Assembly: GCF_004365875.1 (NCBI RefSeq)
Contig: NZ_SODF01000001.1
Coordinates: 2,604,001-2,668,000 of the forward strand
Length of the DNA: 64,000 nt
Reading direction: 5' to 3'
Origin: Kribbella kalugense
GTDB taxonomy: Bacteria; Actinomycetota; Actinomycetes; Propionibacteriales; Kribbellaceae
A program made the translations under genes and the position numbers. The notes beneath the pieces are model-generated. The model saw only the letters and a list, made by a program, of their open reading frames with translations. It ran no database searches and was not told the origin of the DNA. Of this stretch, positions 8,713 to 18,334 are shown piece after piece; positions within the stretch are counted from its first letter, which is position 1, and each line of letters opens with the position of its first letter.

Positions 8713-9842
8713 GTAACGCGTCGGATCAGCAGCTCGAACGGTCCGCGGTAGTTGGCACGCCGCATCCGGTCGGCGAGTACGACGGTCGCCAGCCAGGTCG
8801 CGACGGCGAGCAGTGCTGTCGTCGCGACGGTGAGGGTGCGCGACAGGTCGAGCAGGTACGGCGTGAACACCACGGCCCACACCACCGATTGGCAGAGGTA
8901 GCAGGTCAATGATCGTTGTCCGACGGCGGCGATCGCCAGCGTGACGGTGCTCTGGCGATCGCTGAGTCGACGGGCGATCAGGACGATGAGTGCGGCGTAC
9001 CCGAAACCGCCGAGGACGCCGGTTGCGTCGTGCAACGGTCCGAGGATGTTCCCCGCCTGGTCGCTCGGTGGGGCGAGTACGCCGCCGACGACGAGCGAGA
9101 CCGGGAGGGCGCCCGCGACCGCGACGGTGAGTCCGATCAGGGCCGTCGTACGGAGAAGGGTGAGGTGCTCGGCCGGGCGTTCGAGGATGCGGCGTCGGCC
9201 GGCCCAGAGGCCGATCAGGAACGGCGTGACGAAGCCGATCCAGCCCAGGCCGGCGATGTACGGCTGGGCGACGATCCGGTCGGCGAACTGGCCGAGGAAG
9301 GTCGGCGGCAGCATGGCCGGGTCGGCCGCGTCGGAGGAGGTCGCGAGTGAGCCGTCGCTCGGCAGCGCGGTCAGGACCAGGACGAACGCGGCGACGATGA
9401 ACAGCCAGCGGTCCTTCCAGCGCAAGGCCCATACGCCGAGGAACAGCAGTACGCCGTACGCCGCGAGGATGTCGCCGATGTAGAGCAGCATCGCGTGCAG
9501 GAAGCCGAGTACGACCAGGACCAGACTGCGTCGCCAGAGCAGCTTCCGGATCGGCCACCAGTCGTTGCCAGCCTCGCGTTGACGGCGGACGATCTGCGCG
9601 ACCCCGTACCCGAAGAGCACTCCGAACATCGGGAACGCGCGACCGTCCACGAAGGTCGAGATCACCATTCCGACCGCGCGATCGACCGCCGAGCCGTCGG
9701 TCGGGAACCCGCCGAAGATGCGGTCGCCGTAGACGAAGTAGTGCGAGTTGGCCAACGCGATGAACAGCAGCATGAACCCGCGCGCGAGGTCCGGCCCCAG
9801 CGCCCGTTCGCTCAGCCCGGTCGGTCCACCTTGGATGCTCAT
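8664..9842 (-). CDS. DUF418 family integral membrane protein
   Basis: 392-residue polytopic membrane protein. The N-terminus LGPDLARGFMLLFIALANSH is the recognisable acyltransferase-3/DUF418 first helix, followed by many hydrophobic helices, the GQRSLTCYLCQSVV segment and a C-terminal ANYRGPFELLIRRVTY motif characteristic of DUF418. The family is thought to be membrane transport- or acylation-related but is not characterised. It overlaps the 3' end of the amidase gene tail-to-tail and is divergent from the acetyltransferase at 9928. Confidence 0.88.
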   Translation of the reverse strand: MSIQGGPTGLSERALGPDLARGFMLLFIALANSHYFVYGDRIFGGFPTDGSAVDRAVGMVISTFVDGRAFPMFGVLFGYGVAQIVRRQREAGNDWWPIRKLLWRRSLVLVVLGFLHAMLLYIGDILAAYGVLLFLGVWALRWKDRWLFIVAAFVLVLTALPSDGSLATSSDAADPAMLPPTFLGQFADRIVAQPYIAGLGWIGFVTPFLIGLWAGRRRILERPAEHLTLLRTTALIGLTVAVAGALPVSLVVGGVLAPPSDQAGNILGPLHDATGVLGGFGYAALIVLIARRLSDRQSTVTLAIAAVGQRSLTCYLCQSVVWAVVFTPYLLDLSRTLTVATTALLAVATWLATVVLADRMRRANYRGPFELLIRRVTYRTAATRSRSSGSLA

Positions 9843-9927
9843 GGCCCCCAGTCAATCCGCGCCGGACCGGTGCCGCGTCCATCGAAAGTCCCCCGGCGAT
9901 GAACCTTCGTCGCTGTTCGATAGATGC

Positions 9928-10560
9928 ATGCACGACGAACCCCTGACTCGTTGGCAGCGCGGGTGGTCAGCCTCTCGCGGTTGGACCGACTACCAGCGCA
10001 TCGACGACGTCACCGTCGTCCGCATCGGCCAGCCGCAACGGCGCGTCGAGTACGTCGCCACCGAGCCGAACGTGACCGCCGCCGCCCACCTCGCCCTGAC
10101 CGACTGCAATCCGCCGGGCTCGTCCTGGCTCACCGTCGGCACCCACGATCCGGTCCGCTTGGCTGCGGACCTCAAGCCGCTCGAGTTCGTCCGGACCGAG
10201 TGGCTGATGACGATCGACCTGTCCGACCAGGCGTCGTACCCGGTGCCCCCGCCGTACTCGCTCGAAGTGTCCGTCACGCCGTCCGTCGTCGACGTCGAGA
10301 TCTGCGGGCACGGCGAGGTTGCGGCCAGCGGACGGATGGCGGTCCTGCACACCGGGGCCGTCGCCGACATGATCGTCACCGAACCCGCCCACCGGCGCCG
10401 CGGACTCGGACGCGCCGTCATGACCGCCTTGGCAGAGGCAGCCCTATCCCAGTCCGCTACCACCGCCTATCTAGCGGCTTCCCCAGACGGCCGTCCTCTT
10501 TATGAATCGCTCGGCTGGACCACCGTGACGCCACTCCTGGTCGCCCGTACCGCGGCCTGA
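9928..10560 (+). CDS. GNAT family N-acetyltransferase
   Basis: 210 residues from the ATG at 9928 (MHDEPLTRWQRGW). The C-terminal half holds the GNAT acetyl-CoA motif: VADMIVTEPAHRRRGLGRAV followed by MTALAEAALSQSATTAYLAA and YESLGW. The N-terminal ~110 residues (TDYQRIDDVTVVRIG, AAHLALTDCN) form a degenerate first GNAT-like half, as in several actinobacterial two-lobed acetyltransferases. The acceptor substrate cannot be predicted. It is divergent from the DUF418 gene and upstream of nadE. Confidence 0.85.
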   Translation: MHDEPLTRWQRGWSASRGWTDYQRIDDVTVVRIGQPQRRVEYVATEPNVTAAAHLALTDCNPPGSSWLTVGTHDPVRLAADLKPLEFVRTEWLMTIDLSDQASYPVPPPYSLEVSVTPSVVDVEICGHGEVAASGRMAVLHTGAVADMIVTEPAHRRRGLGRAVMTALAEAALSQSATTAYLAASPDGRPLYESLGWTTVTPLLVARTAA

Positions 10561-10631
10561 CATCTTCGGCGTACGTAAGAGGTTTGGCGACGGACGTGGG
10601 GATGAGTGGTGGGAACCAGTAATGTGCTCCC

Positions 10632-12404
10632 GTGCCTCAGCTTCGAGTTGCTCTTGCTCAGCTCAATGTGACCGTGGGTGACATCGCCGGGAACGCCGAC
10701 AAGATCGTCGCGTGGACCCGGAACGCGGTCGAGCAAGGCGCGCACGTGGTGGCGTTTCCCGAGCTCGGACTGACCGGCTATCCGGTCGAGGATCTGGCCC
10801 TGCGCGCGTCGTTCGTCGACGCGTCCCAGGCCCGGATCCACGACCTCGCGCAGCGGCTCGCCGACGAGGGCCTCGGCGACATCGTCGTGATCTGCGGCTA
10901 CCTCGACCGAGCCAGCGGTACGGCGATGGGCGTCGACCGCCTCGGCCGTCCGAAGGGCTCGCCCACCAACGCCGCCGCGGTCATCCACCAGGGCCGCGTC
11001 GTCACGAGCGCGGTGAAGCACCACCTGCCGAACTACGGCGTCTTCGACGAGTTCCGGCACTTCGTTCCCGGCAACACCCTGCAGGTGATCCGGATCCACG
11101 GCATCGACGTGGCGCTGGTGATCTGCGAGGACCTTTGGCAGGACGGCGGCCCGGTCGCGGTCACCCGTGAGGCCGGTGCCGGTCTCCTGCTGGTGATCAA
11201 CAGTTCGCCGTACGAGGCCAACAAGGACGACGTCCGCGGTGACCTGGTACGCCGCCGGGCCCGCGAGGCCGGCTGCTCGCTCGCGTACGTGAACCTGGTC
11301 GGCGGCCAGGACGAGCTGGTCTTCGACGGCGACTCGCTGGTCGCCGATGCCGACGGCAAGGTGTTCGCCCGCGCCCCGCAGTTCGAGCAGGGCAGCATGA
11401 TCGTCGACCTCGATCTCCCTGCCGCATCAGGTACGCCGGCTGGCACGCACGAAGGCATCGAGATCGTCCACACCGTGCTGCAGGAAGACCCGGTCGAGTC
11501 GTACGACGCGATGGAGCCGGTGATCGCACCGCATCTGTCCGACGAGGCCGAGATGTACGGCGCGGTCGTCACCGGACTGCGCGACTACGTGCAGAAGAAC
11601 GGCTTCAAGTCCGTCCTGCTCGGTCTGTCCGGCGGCATCGACTCGTCCCTGGTCGCCGCGATCGCCTGCGACGCGATCGGCGCCGAGCACGTCTTCGGGA
11701 TCTCGAACCCGAGCGTGTACTCCAGCGACCACTCCAAGGACGACGCCGCCGAGCTCGCCGCCCGGACCGGTCTGAACTACCGCGTCGTACCGATTCAGCC
11801 GATGGTGCAGCCGTTCCTCGACACGCTCGGCCTGACCGGGCTGGCCGAGGAGAACCTGCAGGCGCGGGTCCGCGCGGTGATCTGGATGGGCCTGTCGAAC
11901 GCCGACGGCCACCTAGTGCTTGCCTGCGGCAACAAGTCCGAGCTGTCCGTCGGCTACTCCACCATCTACGGCGACGCGGTCGGCGGGTACGCGCCGCTGA
12001 AGGACGTGCCGAAGACGCTCGTCTGGCGGCTGGCCAAGTGGCGGAACGCGGACGCGAAGGAGAAGGGGCAGCAGCCCCCGATCCCGGAGAACTCGATCGT
12101 CAAGCCTCCGTCGGCCGAGCTTCGCCCGGGGCAGCAGGACACTGACTCGCTGCCGCCGTACGATCTGCTCGACGACATGCTGGACGACTATGTCGAGCAG
12201 GACCGTGGCAGTGCGGAACTCGTCGCTGCCGGGTTCGACACCGAACTGGTCACGAAGGTGATCCAGCTCGTCGACCGCGCGGAGTACAAGCGCCGGCAGT
12301 ACCCACCGGGCCCGAAGATCACCCACAAGGCCTTCGGCCGGGACCGCCGGTTGCCGATCACCAATGCATGGCGTGAGGACGCACGGAAGGCAGCCGAGCA
12401 CTGA
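10632..12404 (+). CDS. nadE: glutamine-dependent NAD+ synthetase
   Basis: Last step of NAD biosynthesis: nicotinate adenine dinucleotide is amidated using ammonia from glutamine and ATP. 590 residues, GTG start. The N-terminal nitrilase-type glutaminase domain (about 1-270) has the Glu-Lys-Cys triad in [22 protein letters not shown] and VICEDLW. The C-terminal synthetase (about 310-590) has the pyrophosphatase loop [14 protein letters not shown] and the [10 protein letters not shown] motif. Full length and apparently active. The downstream panB fusion frame begins at or just after its stop. Confidence 0.97.
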   Translation: MPQLRVALAQLNVTVGDIAGNADKIVAWTRNAVEQGAHVVAFPELGLTGYPVEDLALRASFVDASQARIHDLAQRLADEGLGDIVVICGYLDRASGTAMGVDRLGRPKGSPTNAAAVIHQGRVVTSAVKHHLPNYGVFDEFRHFVPGNTLQVIRIHGIDVALVICEDLWQDGGPVAVTREAGAGLLLVINSSPYEANKDDVRGDLVRRRAREAGCSLAYVNLVGGQDELVFDGDSLVADADGKVFARAPQFEQGSMIVDLDLPAASGTPAGTHEGIEIVHTVLQEDPVESYDAMEPVIAPHLSDEAEMYGAVVTGLRDYVQKNGFKSVLLGLSGGIDSSLVAAIACDAIGAEHVFGISNPSVYSSDHSKDDAAELAARTGLNYRVVPIQPMVQPFLDTLGLTGLAEENLQARVRAVIWMGLSNADGHLVLACGNKSELSVGYSTIYGDAVGGYAPLKDVPKTLVWRLAKWRNADAKEKGQQPPIPENSIVKPPSAELRPGQQDTDSLPPYDLLDDMLDDYVEQDRGSAELVAAGFDTELVTKVIQLVDRAEYKRRQYPPGPKITHKAFGRDRRLPITNAWREDARKAAEH

Positions 12405-12517
12405 GCGACTCATGGCGGTACCGCCCATCAACAGACAACCCGTGGGGCTCGTCGGACGACCTGCACGATCGGTCCGGCCTGCCCAGGGACAGTTACGGCG
12501 ACGACTTCGCCGATGAT

Positions 12518-14851
12518 GTGAGCGATCGCTCACCGTCAGGCGGTGGCGCTCACCCTCCGCAACGGTGGGACGATGGCAGCATGGTTGACAACTTCGCGTC
12601 GGCCGGTACCTCAGACGACGACGAGGAGCTGCCGTCGCCGTACGGGACCGGACCGAAGAATCGGACAACCGAGGAGAGCCGCCGCTCGGACTACGACAAC
12701 GACAGTTGGCGGGACCGCGGCCCGGGTGGTTCCGGGCTTGGTCTCGACCCGTCGCCGTCGTTGCCGAACGCACCCCGGACGTACGAGCGCGGCCCGGTGC
12801 CGCAGCAGCCGTACGTCCCGAAGCCGCCGTACCTGCCGAGCGCACCGCCGCCTTCACAGCACCAGCCACAACAGCGCCAGCAACCACCGCCTCCTCCGCC
12901 GCAACGGCAGGAGCGGCCGGAGCGGCCCGAGCGGCCTGAGTACTACGGTGAGTCGCGGGGCGAGGAGTCGTACGAGCGGTATCCGGAGCAGAACCCGTTC
13001 CGGCCGCAGCAGCCGCCTGTGCAGCCACAGGTACCGCCGGCGCAGCCTTCGCAGGTGCAGCAGCCGCCGCAGCAGGGTCGGCCCAGTCCGTTCGGTCCGG
13101 GGAGCAACGGCGTACCGGCGAACCGGCCGCCGCAACCTCAGCAGCAGGCGCCGCGTCCGCCCGCACCACCCCAGACACCGCCGGCGCAGTCGAGCAATGG
13201 TGTGAGCCAGCGGCCGCCGCATGCGTCGAATGGCAGCGCGAACTGGAGCAGTCCGGCGCCGCAGCCGAGTCCTTCTCCTTCTTCACCGCAGCCGGGTGCA
13301 CAACCGCACTCGCCCGCGCAGAGCAACGGGCATAGCAATGGCCTTAGTAGTGGGCACAGCAACGGACTGAGCAACGGTTCGAGTAATGGGTTCAGTCCGC
13401 AGCAGCCGCCGCGTCAGGCGCCGCCGGCTCAACCCCAGGACCAGGCGCAGGAATCCGCCCAGCCGCAGGAGCCTGTCCGCCGACAGGAAGAGCGGCAGCC
13501 CGAGCGCGCGCCGCGGCCCGAGCAAGGGTCGGCGAAGGAGCGGGCGCTCGCGCAGGAGCGGGCGCTGCGGATGGAGCTCGCGCGGCAGGAAGAGCAGGAA
13601 CGCCAGCGGGCGGCTGCGGCTGCTGCTCCCCCGGCCCCGTCACAGACACCGTCACAGACACCGTCACAGACACCGTCACAGACAGCGCCACAGACGCCGC
13701 CGCAGACTCCCCCGGCGACCCCGATGGACACTTCGACCATCACGGCGTACATGCCGGAGATGATCGAGACGTACCAGCAGCAGGCCAACGGCTATTTGTC
13801 GGATCCGAGTGCGGAGTACGAGAGCAACGCGCCGGTCAGCGACGAGCCTGATGAACAGCGGACGGTCGGTGCGCGCCGGCGTGCGAACGTTCAGCAGGAT
13901 GCGCCGAGTCAGATCGGCGTCGAGCCGGCCGCGTCGCATCGTGCGGCTCGCCGTGCACAGGCCTCGGCGAGCACCGAGGCCGGGGCGGAAGCTCCGTCCG
14001 CCGCAGTTGGCGGGCAGGCGCCACAGGGCGGTGCTCCCAGTGATGCAGCGAAGCGGCCGCGGCGGTATCGCGTGCATCATCTGCGCGATTTCAAGAACCG
14101 CGGCGAGAAGTGGGCGATGCTGACGGCGTACGACCAGTACACCGCCGAGATCTTCGACCAGGCCGGCATCCCGGTGCTGCTGGTCGGCGACTCCGCCGCG
14201 AACAACGTCTTCGGATACGACACGACTCTGCGGGTGACCGTCGACGAACTGATCCCGTTGGCGCGCGCTGTCGCGGGTGCGGTCGAGCGCGCGCTGGTCG
14301 TCGCCGACCTGCCGTTCGGTTCGTACCAGGCGTCACCGGAGCAGGCCTTCCACACCGCCGTGCGGTTCATGAAGGAAGCCGGCGTGCACGCGGTCAAGCT
14401 CGAGGGCGGACGGACCGTCGTACCGATGGTCGAGAAGCTGACGCAGTCGGGCATTCCGGTGATGGCGCATATCGGTTTCACGCCGCAGAGCGAGCACAGC
14501 ATCGGCGGGTATCGCGTGCAGGGTCGCGGCGACCAGGCTGCCGGCCTGATCGACGACGCCGTCGCGCTGGCCGAAGCCGGTGCGTTCGCGGTGGTCCTCG
14601 AGATGGTCCCGGGCGATGTCGCGGCCGAGATCACCAAGCGCGTCTCGATCCCGACCATCGGCATCGGCGCCGGCCGCGACACCGACGCTCAGGTCCTCGT
14701 CTGGCAAGACATGGCCGGCCTGCGCTCAGGCACCATGCCGCGCTTCGTCAAGCAGTACGCCGACCTTCGCGGAGTCCTCACCCAAGCCGCATCCGCCTAC
14801 GTGGCGGACGTTGCCTCGGGCGCCTTCCCCGGCGACGAACACACCTTCTGA
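12518..14851 (+). CDS. panB: 3-methyl-2-oxobutanoate hydroxymethyltransferase PanB with long disordered N-terminal extension
   Basis: Ketopantoate hydroxymethyltransferase, first step of pantothenate/CoA synthesis. The catalytic domain occupies about residues 514-777 and is complete: [33 protein letters not shown] (metal Asp), [25 protein letters not shown]. In front is ~510 residues rich in Pro, Gln, Ser and Asn with no recognisable fold, including SNG repeats and a perfect 12-bp tandem repeat. No ATG or GTG lies close to the catalytic domain: the nearest Met are in [19 protein letters not shown], about 100 codons before it, and a TTG follows (YLSDPS). The extension, or at least its end, therefore appears to be translated with PanB. 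The listed start (GTG 12518) lacks a clear ribosome site; the frame is open and coding-like back to 12377, and a CTG at 12401 overlapping the nadE stop is another candidate. Confidence 0.85.
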   Translation: MSDRSPSGGGAHPPQRWDDGSMVDNFASAGTSDDDEELPSPYGTGPKNRTTEESRRSDYDNDSWRDRGPGGSGLGLDPSPSLPNAPRTYERGPVPQQPYVPKPPYLPSAPPPSQHQPQQRQQPPPPPPQRQERPERPERPEYYGESRGEESYERYPEQNPFRPQQPPVQPQVPPAQPSQVQQPPQQGRPSPFGPGSNGVPANRPPQPQQQAPRPPAPPQTPPAQSSNGVSQRPPHASNGSANWSSPAPQPSPSPSSPQPGAQPHSPAQSNGHSNGLSSGHSNGLSNGSSNGFSPQQPPRQAPPAQPQDQAQESAQPQEPVRRQEERQPERAPRPEQGSAKERALAQERALRMELARQEEQERQRAAAAAAPPAPSQTPSQTPSQTPSQTAPQTPPQTPPATPMDTSTITAYMPEMIETYQQQANGYLSDPSAEYESNAPVSDEPDEQRTVGARRRANVQQDAPSQIGVEPAASHRAARRAQASASTEAGAEAPSAAVGGQAPQGGAPSDAAKRPRRYRVHHLRDFKNRGEKWAMLTAYDQYTAEIFDQAGIPVLLVGDSAANNVFGYDTTLRVTVDELIPLARAVAGAVERALVVADLPFGSYQASPEQAFHTAVRFMKEAGVHAVKLEGGRTVVPMVEKLTQSGIPVMAHIGFTPQSEHSIGGYRVQGRGDQAAGLIDDAVALAEAGAFAVVLEMVPGDVAAEITKRVSIPTIGIGAGRDTDAQVLVWQDMAGLRSGTMPRFVKQYADLRGVLTQAASAYVADVASGAFPGDEHTF
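13637..13684 (+). repeat. 12-bp tandem repeat inside panB
   Basis: Four perfect copies of ccgtcacagaca, encoding SQTP repeats in the disordered part of the PanB fusion protein, followed by degenerate copies. The 12-nt unit keeps the reading frame, so copy-number change would alter length without breaking the gene. Confidence 0.9.
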
Positions 14852-14955
14852 CGCAACTCTTCGTGCTGCCGCGGTAGCTCAGCGGATACCCGTTCCAGAC
14901 TCTTGTCCGGCGGGTTCCGCGGGTTCAGGCTGTTTGCGGCAAAAGGGGAGGCCCG

Positions 14956-16599
14956 ATGAGAATTCGTCGACTGATTGTTGCTGCCGGAGTTTCGTTCGCT
15001 TTGGTCGGTGGGGTGATGGCGTCGCTTCCCGCGGCGAACGCCGTACCGTCCGGTCCGAAGCCGGTGGCGAGTTACACACCACCGCCGGTGCAGTGGGGTA
15101 CCTGTACCGATCCGCGGCTCGCGAGCCGTGGTGCGCAGTGCGGCTTCGTGGTCGTGCCGCTGGACTACGACCATCCCGGCGGGACGAAGATCCAGCTGGC
15201 GGTGTCGCGGATCATGCACAAGACACCCGACTCGCAGGCACAAGGTCCGATGCTGGTGAACCCGGGCGGACCGGGCGGCTCCGGCTTGATCTACTCCGTC
15301 TTCGGTGAGTTCGTACCGAACGGCGCAGGCGACTCGTACGACTGGGTCGGTTTCGACCCGCGCGGCGTCGGTTCGAGCAAGCCCGCGCTGAGCTGCATCC
15401 CGGACTACGCCGGTTACAACCGGCCGCTGTACGTCCCAGTGACGCCCAAGCTCGAACAGGTCTGGATCCAGCGGTCGAAGGCCTACGCGAAGGCCTGCAA
15501 CACCGCACAGCACGCGTTGCTCGGGCACCTCACCACGCTCGACTCGGTCCGCGACATGGAGAGCATCCGCAAGGCGCTCGGCGCCCCGCAGATCAACTAC
15601 TACGGCTTCTCGTACGGCACGTACCTCGGCCAGGTGTACGGCACGCTGTACCCGAACCGCCTCCGCCGCGTCGTCTTCGACGGCGTCGTCGACGCGACCC
15701 GCGTCTGGTACAAGGCCAACCTCGACCAGGACATCGCGTTCAACAAGAGCGTCAAGGTCTTCTTCGCGTACGTCGCCGCGCACAACTCCACCTGGCATCT
15801 CGGCACCACCGAGGCCGCGGTCGAGCTCCAGTACTACGCCCAACTGAGGAAACTCGTCGGCCATCCCGCTGACGGCAAGATCGGGCCGGACGAGTGGAAT
15901 GACATCTTCTCGCAGGCGGCGTACTACGTGTACGGCTGGGTCGATGTGGCGAACGCGTTCGCGGCGTGGGTCCACGACAAGGACGCCACCGCTCTGGTCG
16001 ACCTGTACGGCGGCCCGCCGTTCGACGACAACGGGTACGCCATCTACCTCGGTGTGTCCTGCACGGACGCCAAGTGGCCGACCAACTGGCAGACTTGGCG
16101 CCGGGACAACTGGAGCATTTACGCCAAGGCTCCGTTCCTGACCTGGAACAACGCCTGGTTCAACGCACCGTGTGCGTTCTGGCCGGCCAAGGCCGGGAAC
16201 CCGGTGAAGGTCGACGGACGCCAGGTGAAGGGCGCGCTGCTGATCAACGAGACGCTCGACGCGGCCACGCCGTACACCGGGGCTTTGCAGACGCGTAAGA
16301 CGTTCCCGCACGCGGTGCTGATCGAAGGTGTCGGCGGAACGACTCACGCCGGTTCGTTGTCCGGCGTGACGTGCACCGATGACCGCATCGCGGCCTATCT
16401 GCAGACCGGCGTACTTCCGAAGCGTCTGCCAGGGAACCACTCCGACGTCCAGTGTCCGCCGGTACCGGCGCCACAGCCGGACGCCGCCTTGGCCCCGGCT
16501 GCAAAGTCCGGCGGCTCAGCGATTAGCAGGTTCCGGGAGGAGCTCAGATCCACGGTAGGGCCGAACGTTCGGTCCAGTACTCCTCGGGCTGCTGGCTGA
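14956..16599 (+). CDS. secreted tripeptidyl aminopeptidase-type alpha/beta hydrolase
   Basis: Exported serine hydrolase, 547 residues, ATG preceded by a strong GGGGAGG site. The signal peptide is about residues 1-29 (RRLIVAAGVSFALVGGVMAS, then AANA). The oxyanion segment is LVNPGGPGGSG near residue 100 and the nucleophile Ser is in YGFSYGTYLG near residue 219. The C-terminal TAP-like domain (about 425-520) contains INETLDAATPYTGALQ (catalytic Asp) and GGTTHAG (catalytic His). Related proteins include mycobacterial CaeA/Hip1 (Rv2224c), which is also encoded between glnA2 and panB, so this is probably an orthologous cell-envelope protease. The tail overlaps the convergent aldo/keto reductase by 56 nt. 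Confidence 0.92.
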   Translation: MRIRRLIVAAGVSFALVGGVMASLPAANAVPSGPKPVASYTPPPVQWGTCTDPRLASRGAQCGFVVVPLDYDHPGGTKIQLAVSRIMHKTPDSQAQGPMLVNPGGPGGSGLIYSVFGEFVPNGAGDSYDWVGFDPRGVGSSKPALSCIPDYAGYNRPLYVPVTPKLEQVWIQRSKAYAKACNTAQHALLGHLTTLDSVRDMESIRKALGAPQINYYGFSYGTYLGQVYGTLYPNRLRRVVFDGVVDATRVWYKANLDQDIAFNKSVKVFFAYVAAHNSTWHLGTTEAAVELQYYAQLRKLVGHPADGKIGPDEWNDIFSQAAYYVYGWVDVANAFAAWVHDKDATALVDLYGGPPFDDNGYAIYLGVSCTDAKWPTNWQTWRRDNWSIYAKAPFLTWNNAWFNAPCAFWPAKAGNPVKVDGRQVKGALLINETLDAATPYTGALQTRKTFPHAVLIEGVGGTTHAGSLSGVTCTDDRIAAYLQTGVLPKRLPGNHSDVQCPPVPAPQPDAALAPAAKSGGSAISRFREELRSTVGPNVRSSTPRAAG

Positions 16600-17443
16600 A
16601 CTCGATGAGGGGGCCGTCGGCGTGGTAGGCGAGGTTGCTGGCTAGTTGGGTAGCGGTGGTCGCACCGCTGAGGACTATGTCAGCCCAGGGCTGAGCCACT
16701 GCCGCGCCGATGGCCAGGGCGTCGGGAGCGACGCCGCGCTTGTCAGCGAACTCGTTGAAGGGCGTCTCACCAGCGCGGCTGGTGAGACGCCCGTTCGCCA
16801 CGGCTTCCTTGACGACGACGAACCACCCGGCGTCGTGTGCTTCGGCGAGGGCTGGGCCTACTGACGGCTCCAGGACGTTCCAGGTCGCCTGTACTGCGGA
16901 GAACGGCGTACCTGCGTCGACTGCCTTGCGAAGGGTCTCTGCTTGGCGTGGGCCGCTGGTGGAGAGGCCGACGCGGACACCGGAGTCGGCCAGTCCGCGG
17001 AGGCGGTCCAGCAGCCGCTTGTCGTCGAGCGCTGGGCTGTCGGTGGTCAGGCTGTGGATGAGGTAGACGTTCGGCGGTCCACCAAGCGCTTGAAGGGTCT
17101 CCGGCCACTGCCGTTCGAACGTGGCGAGGGTGTGGTCCTTCACTTCGTGCGTCTCCGCGTCGTGCCGCCAATCGGCGACGTACGTGTAGCCCCACTTGGA
17201 CCCGATGGTGAGTTGGGTACGCCGCTCTGGGGTAAGCCACTCGCCGAGGAACTTCTCGGCAAGGCCGTACGAACGGGCGGCGTCGAAGTACCGAACACCG
17301 GCCTGCCAAGCCTGCTCCAGCAGCTGATGCGTGCGCACCCGCAGATCCTCGACCGCCCGCGCCTCCGGCAGATCCTCGTCATGACCGAGGTTGATGTACC
17401 CAGGACGCCCTAGCGCCGCCAGCCCAAGACCAATACTCGCCAT
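16544..17443 (-). CDS. aldo/keto reductase family protein
   Basis: NAD(P)H-dependent TIM-barrel oxidoreductase, 299 residues from the ATG at 17443, with GAGAGG upstream. The active-site set is visible: Asp and Tyr in YFDAARSYGLAEKFLG, Lys in IGSKWGYTY, His in VYLIHS. The C-terminal cofactor region includes VLSGATTATQLASN. The substrate is unknown; the sequence resembles D-threo-aldose-dehydrogenase-like members. The frame stays open further upstream, but that stretch is not conserved-looking and carries no good site. Confidence 0.92.
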   Translation of the reverse strand: MASIGLGLAALGRPGYINLGHDEDLPEARAVEDLRVRTHQLLEQAWQAGVRYFDAARSYGLAEKFLGEWLTPERRTQLTIGSKWGYTYVADWRHDAETHEVKDHTLATFERQWPETLQALGGPPNVYLIHSLTTDSPALDDKRLLDRLRGLADSGVRVGLSTSGPRQAETLRKAVDAGTPFSAVQATWNVLEPSVGPALAEAHDAGWFVVVKEAVANGRLTSRAGETPFNEFADKRGVAPDALAIGAAVAQPWADIVLSGATTATQLASNLAYHADGPLIEFSQQPEEYWTERSALPWI

Positions 17444-17600
17444 GTTTCCGATCCTCTCACCCCCTTCTTCTTCTCTCCCCGCGCCACCCAACCACGTCCC
17501 GCCTGATGACGCAGATCGGGTAATGGGCTTTTGGCAACCAACGTGAGACTCGCCGCAACATCGGGCGCGCGGCTTGAGCTGTCCCTTACCGTTTTGTGGT

Positions 17601-18098
17601 GTGAGCGAATCCCAGTTGCCACCACCAGGAACGGTCCGACGCCGTACGACGGCCCGCGTGCTGCCGGTGCGTCCGGACGGCAAGGTGCTGCTGCTGCACG
17701 GATGGGATCCGCTGAAACCACACACGCCGTACTGGTTCACGATCGGCGGCGGCGTCGAGGACGGCGAGACGGTCCCCGAGGCGGCCAGCCGGGAACTGCG
17801 CGAAGAGGTCGGCATCGTGCTGCCGGCCGACGCGCTCGGTGCACCGGTGGCGACGAACACGATCGAGTTCGAGTACTACGGCAGCCGGATCATCCAGCGC
17901 CAGACCTTCTTCGCGGTCGCGGTGGACGATGTCGACGTGACGTTCGCGAACCAGGAGGAGCTCGAGCTGCAGACCATCAGCGCCCACGGCTGGTGGTACG
18001 GCGACGACCTCGAGGCAACCGGTCAGGCCGCGCACGTGACGATCCCCGGGATCCTGCGCCAGGCCGCGGACGCGATCACCCTGCGACGCGCGTCCTAG
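17601..18098 (+). CDS. NUDIX hydrolase
   Basis: 165-residue pyrophosphohydrolase. The Nudix box is GGGVEDGETVPEAASRELRE followed by EVGIVL, matching GX5EX7REUXEEXGU. The start is placed at GTG 17601 (SESQLPPPGTVRRR); an upstream TTG in frame is less likely. The ARVLPVRPDGKVLLLHG strand is typical of (d)NTP or nucleotide-sugar hydrolases; substrate unknown. Its TAG stop lies in a CTAG shared with the stop of the small convergent gene 18095-18262. Confidence 0.9.
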   Translation: MSESQLPPPGTVRRRTTARVLPVRPDGKVLLLHGWDPLKPHTPYWFTIGGGVEDGETVPEAASRELREEVGIVLPADALGAPVATNTIEFEYYGSRIIQRQTFFAVAVDDVDVTFANQEELELQTISAHGWWYGDDLEATGQAAHVTIPGILRQAADAITLRRAS

Positions 18099-18262
18099 CG
18101 GGCCCGTGCCTCTTTGAGGACCTTCTTAGGAACCTTCTTGTCCACCTTGTAGTGGACCTTGTCGATGCGCTCCGCACAGCCTGCCTTGGACAGGCGCATC
18201 AGCACCACCGGGCACTTCTTGCACCTCGGCTTGTCCTTGCAGCACTTCTTCTTCGCGGTCAT
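18095..18262 (-). CDS. small Cys/Lys-rich conserved protein, probably iron-regulated
   Basis: A 55-residue protein found by reading the minus strand. It begins TAKKKCCKDKPRCKKCPVVL, with a CC and a CxxC (four Cys in its first 16 residues), a fifth Cys at SKAGCAER, then DKVHYKVDKKVPKKVLKEARAR. Similar short CCxDKPRCKKCPVV proteins recur in actinobacteria, so it is a real conserved gene of unknown function, possibly binding metal or an Fe-S cluster. An iron-box-like palindrome lies 18 nt upstream of the ATG. The upstream gene on the same strand (18335-19087) resembles metal/cobalamin receptors. Its stop shares CTAG with the NUDIX gene. Confidence 0.8.
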   Translation of the reverse strand: MTAKKKCCKDKPRCKKCPVVLMRLSKAGCAERIDKVHYKVDKKVPKKVLKEARAR

Positions 18263-18280
18263 CGACGGCACTCGGCGAGT

Positions 18281-18299
18281 GTAGGTGAGGCATACCTAA
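18281..18299 (-). promoter_or_regulatory. candidate IdeR/DmdR iron box
   Basis: Minus-strand sequence TTAGGTATGCCTCACCTAC matches the Streptomyces DmdR1-type iron box TTAGGTTAGGCTCACCTAA at 15 of 19 positions, including both outer half-sites. It sits directly upstream of the small Cys-rich gene, where a bound iron repressor could block transcription when iron is plentiful. Prediction from sequence only. Confidence 0.6.
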
Positions 18300-18334
18300 C
18301 CGTCTAGGTGTCGCGGCAGGCATCGTGGCGGACA

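Noticed and set aside
14868..14945. Possible tRNA gene (gccgcggtagctcag ... gcggc)
   Set aside because: The first 15 nt look like a tRNA 5' end, and gccgc can pair with gcggc, but the D-stem partner, anticodon stem and T-arm consensus are all missing. Treated as chance or a very degraded remnant.
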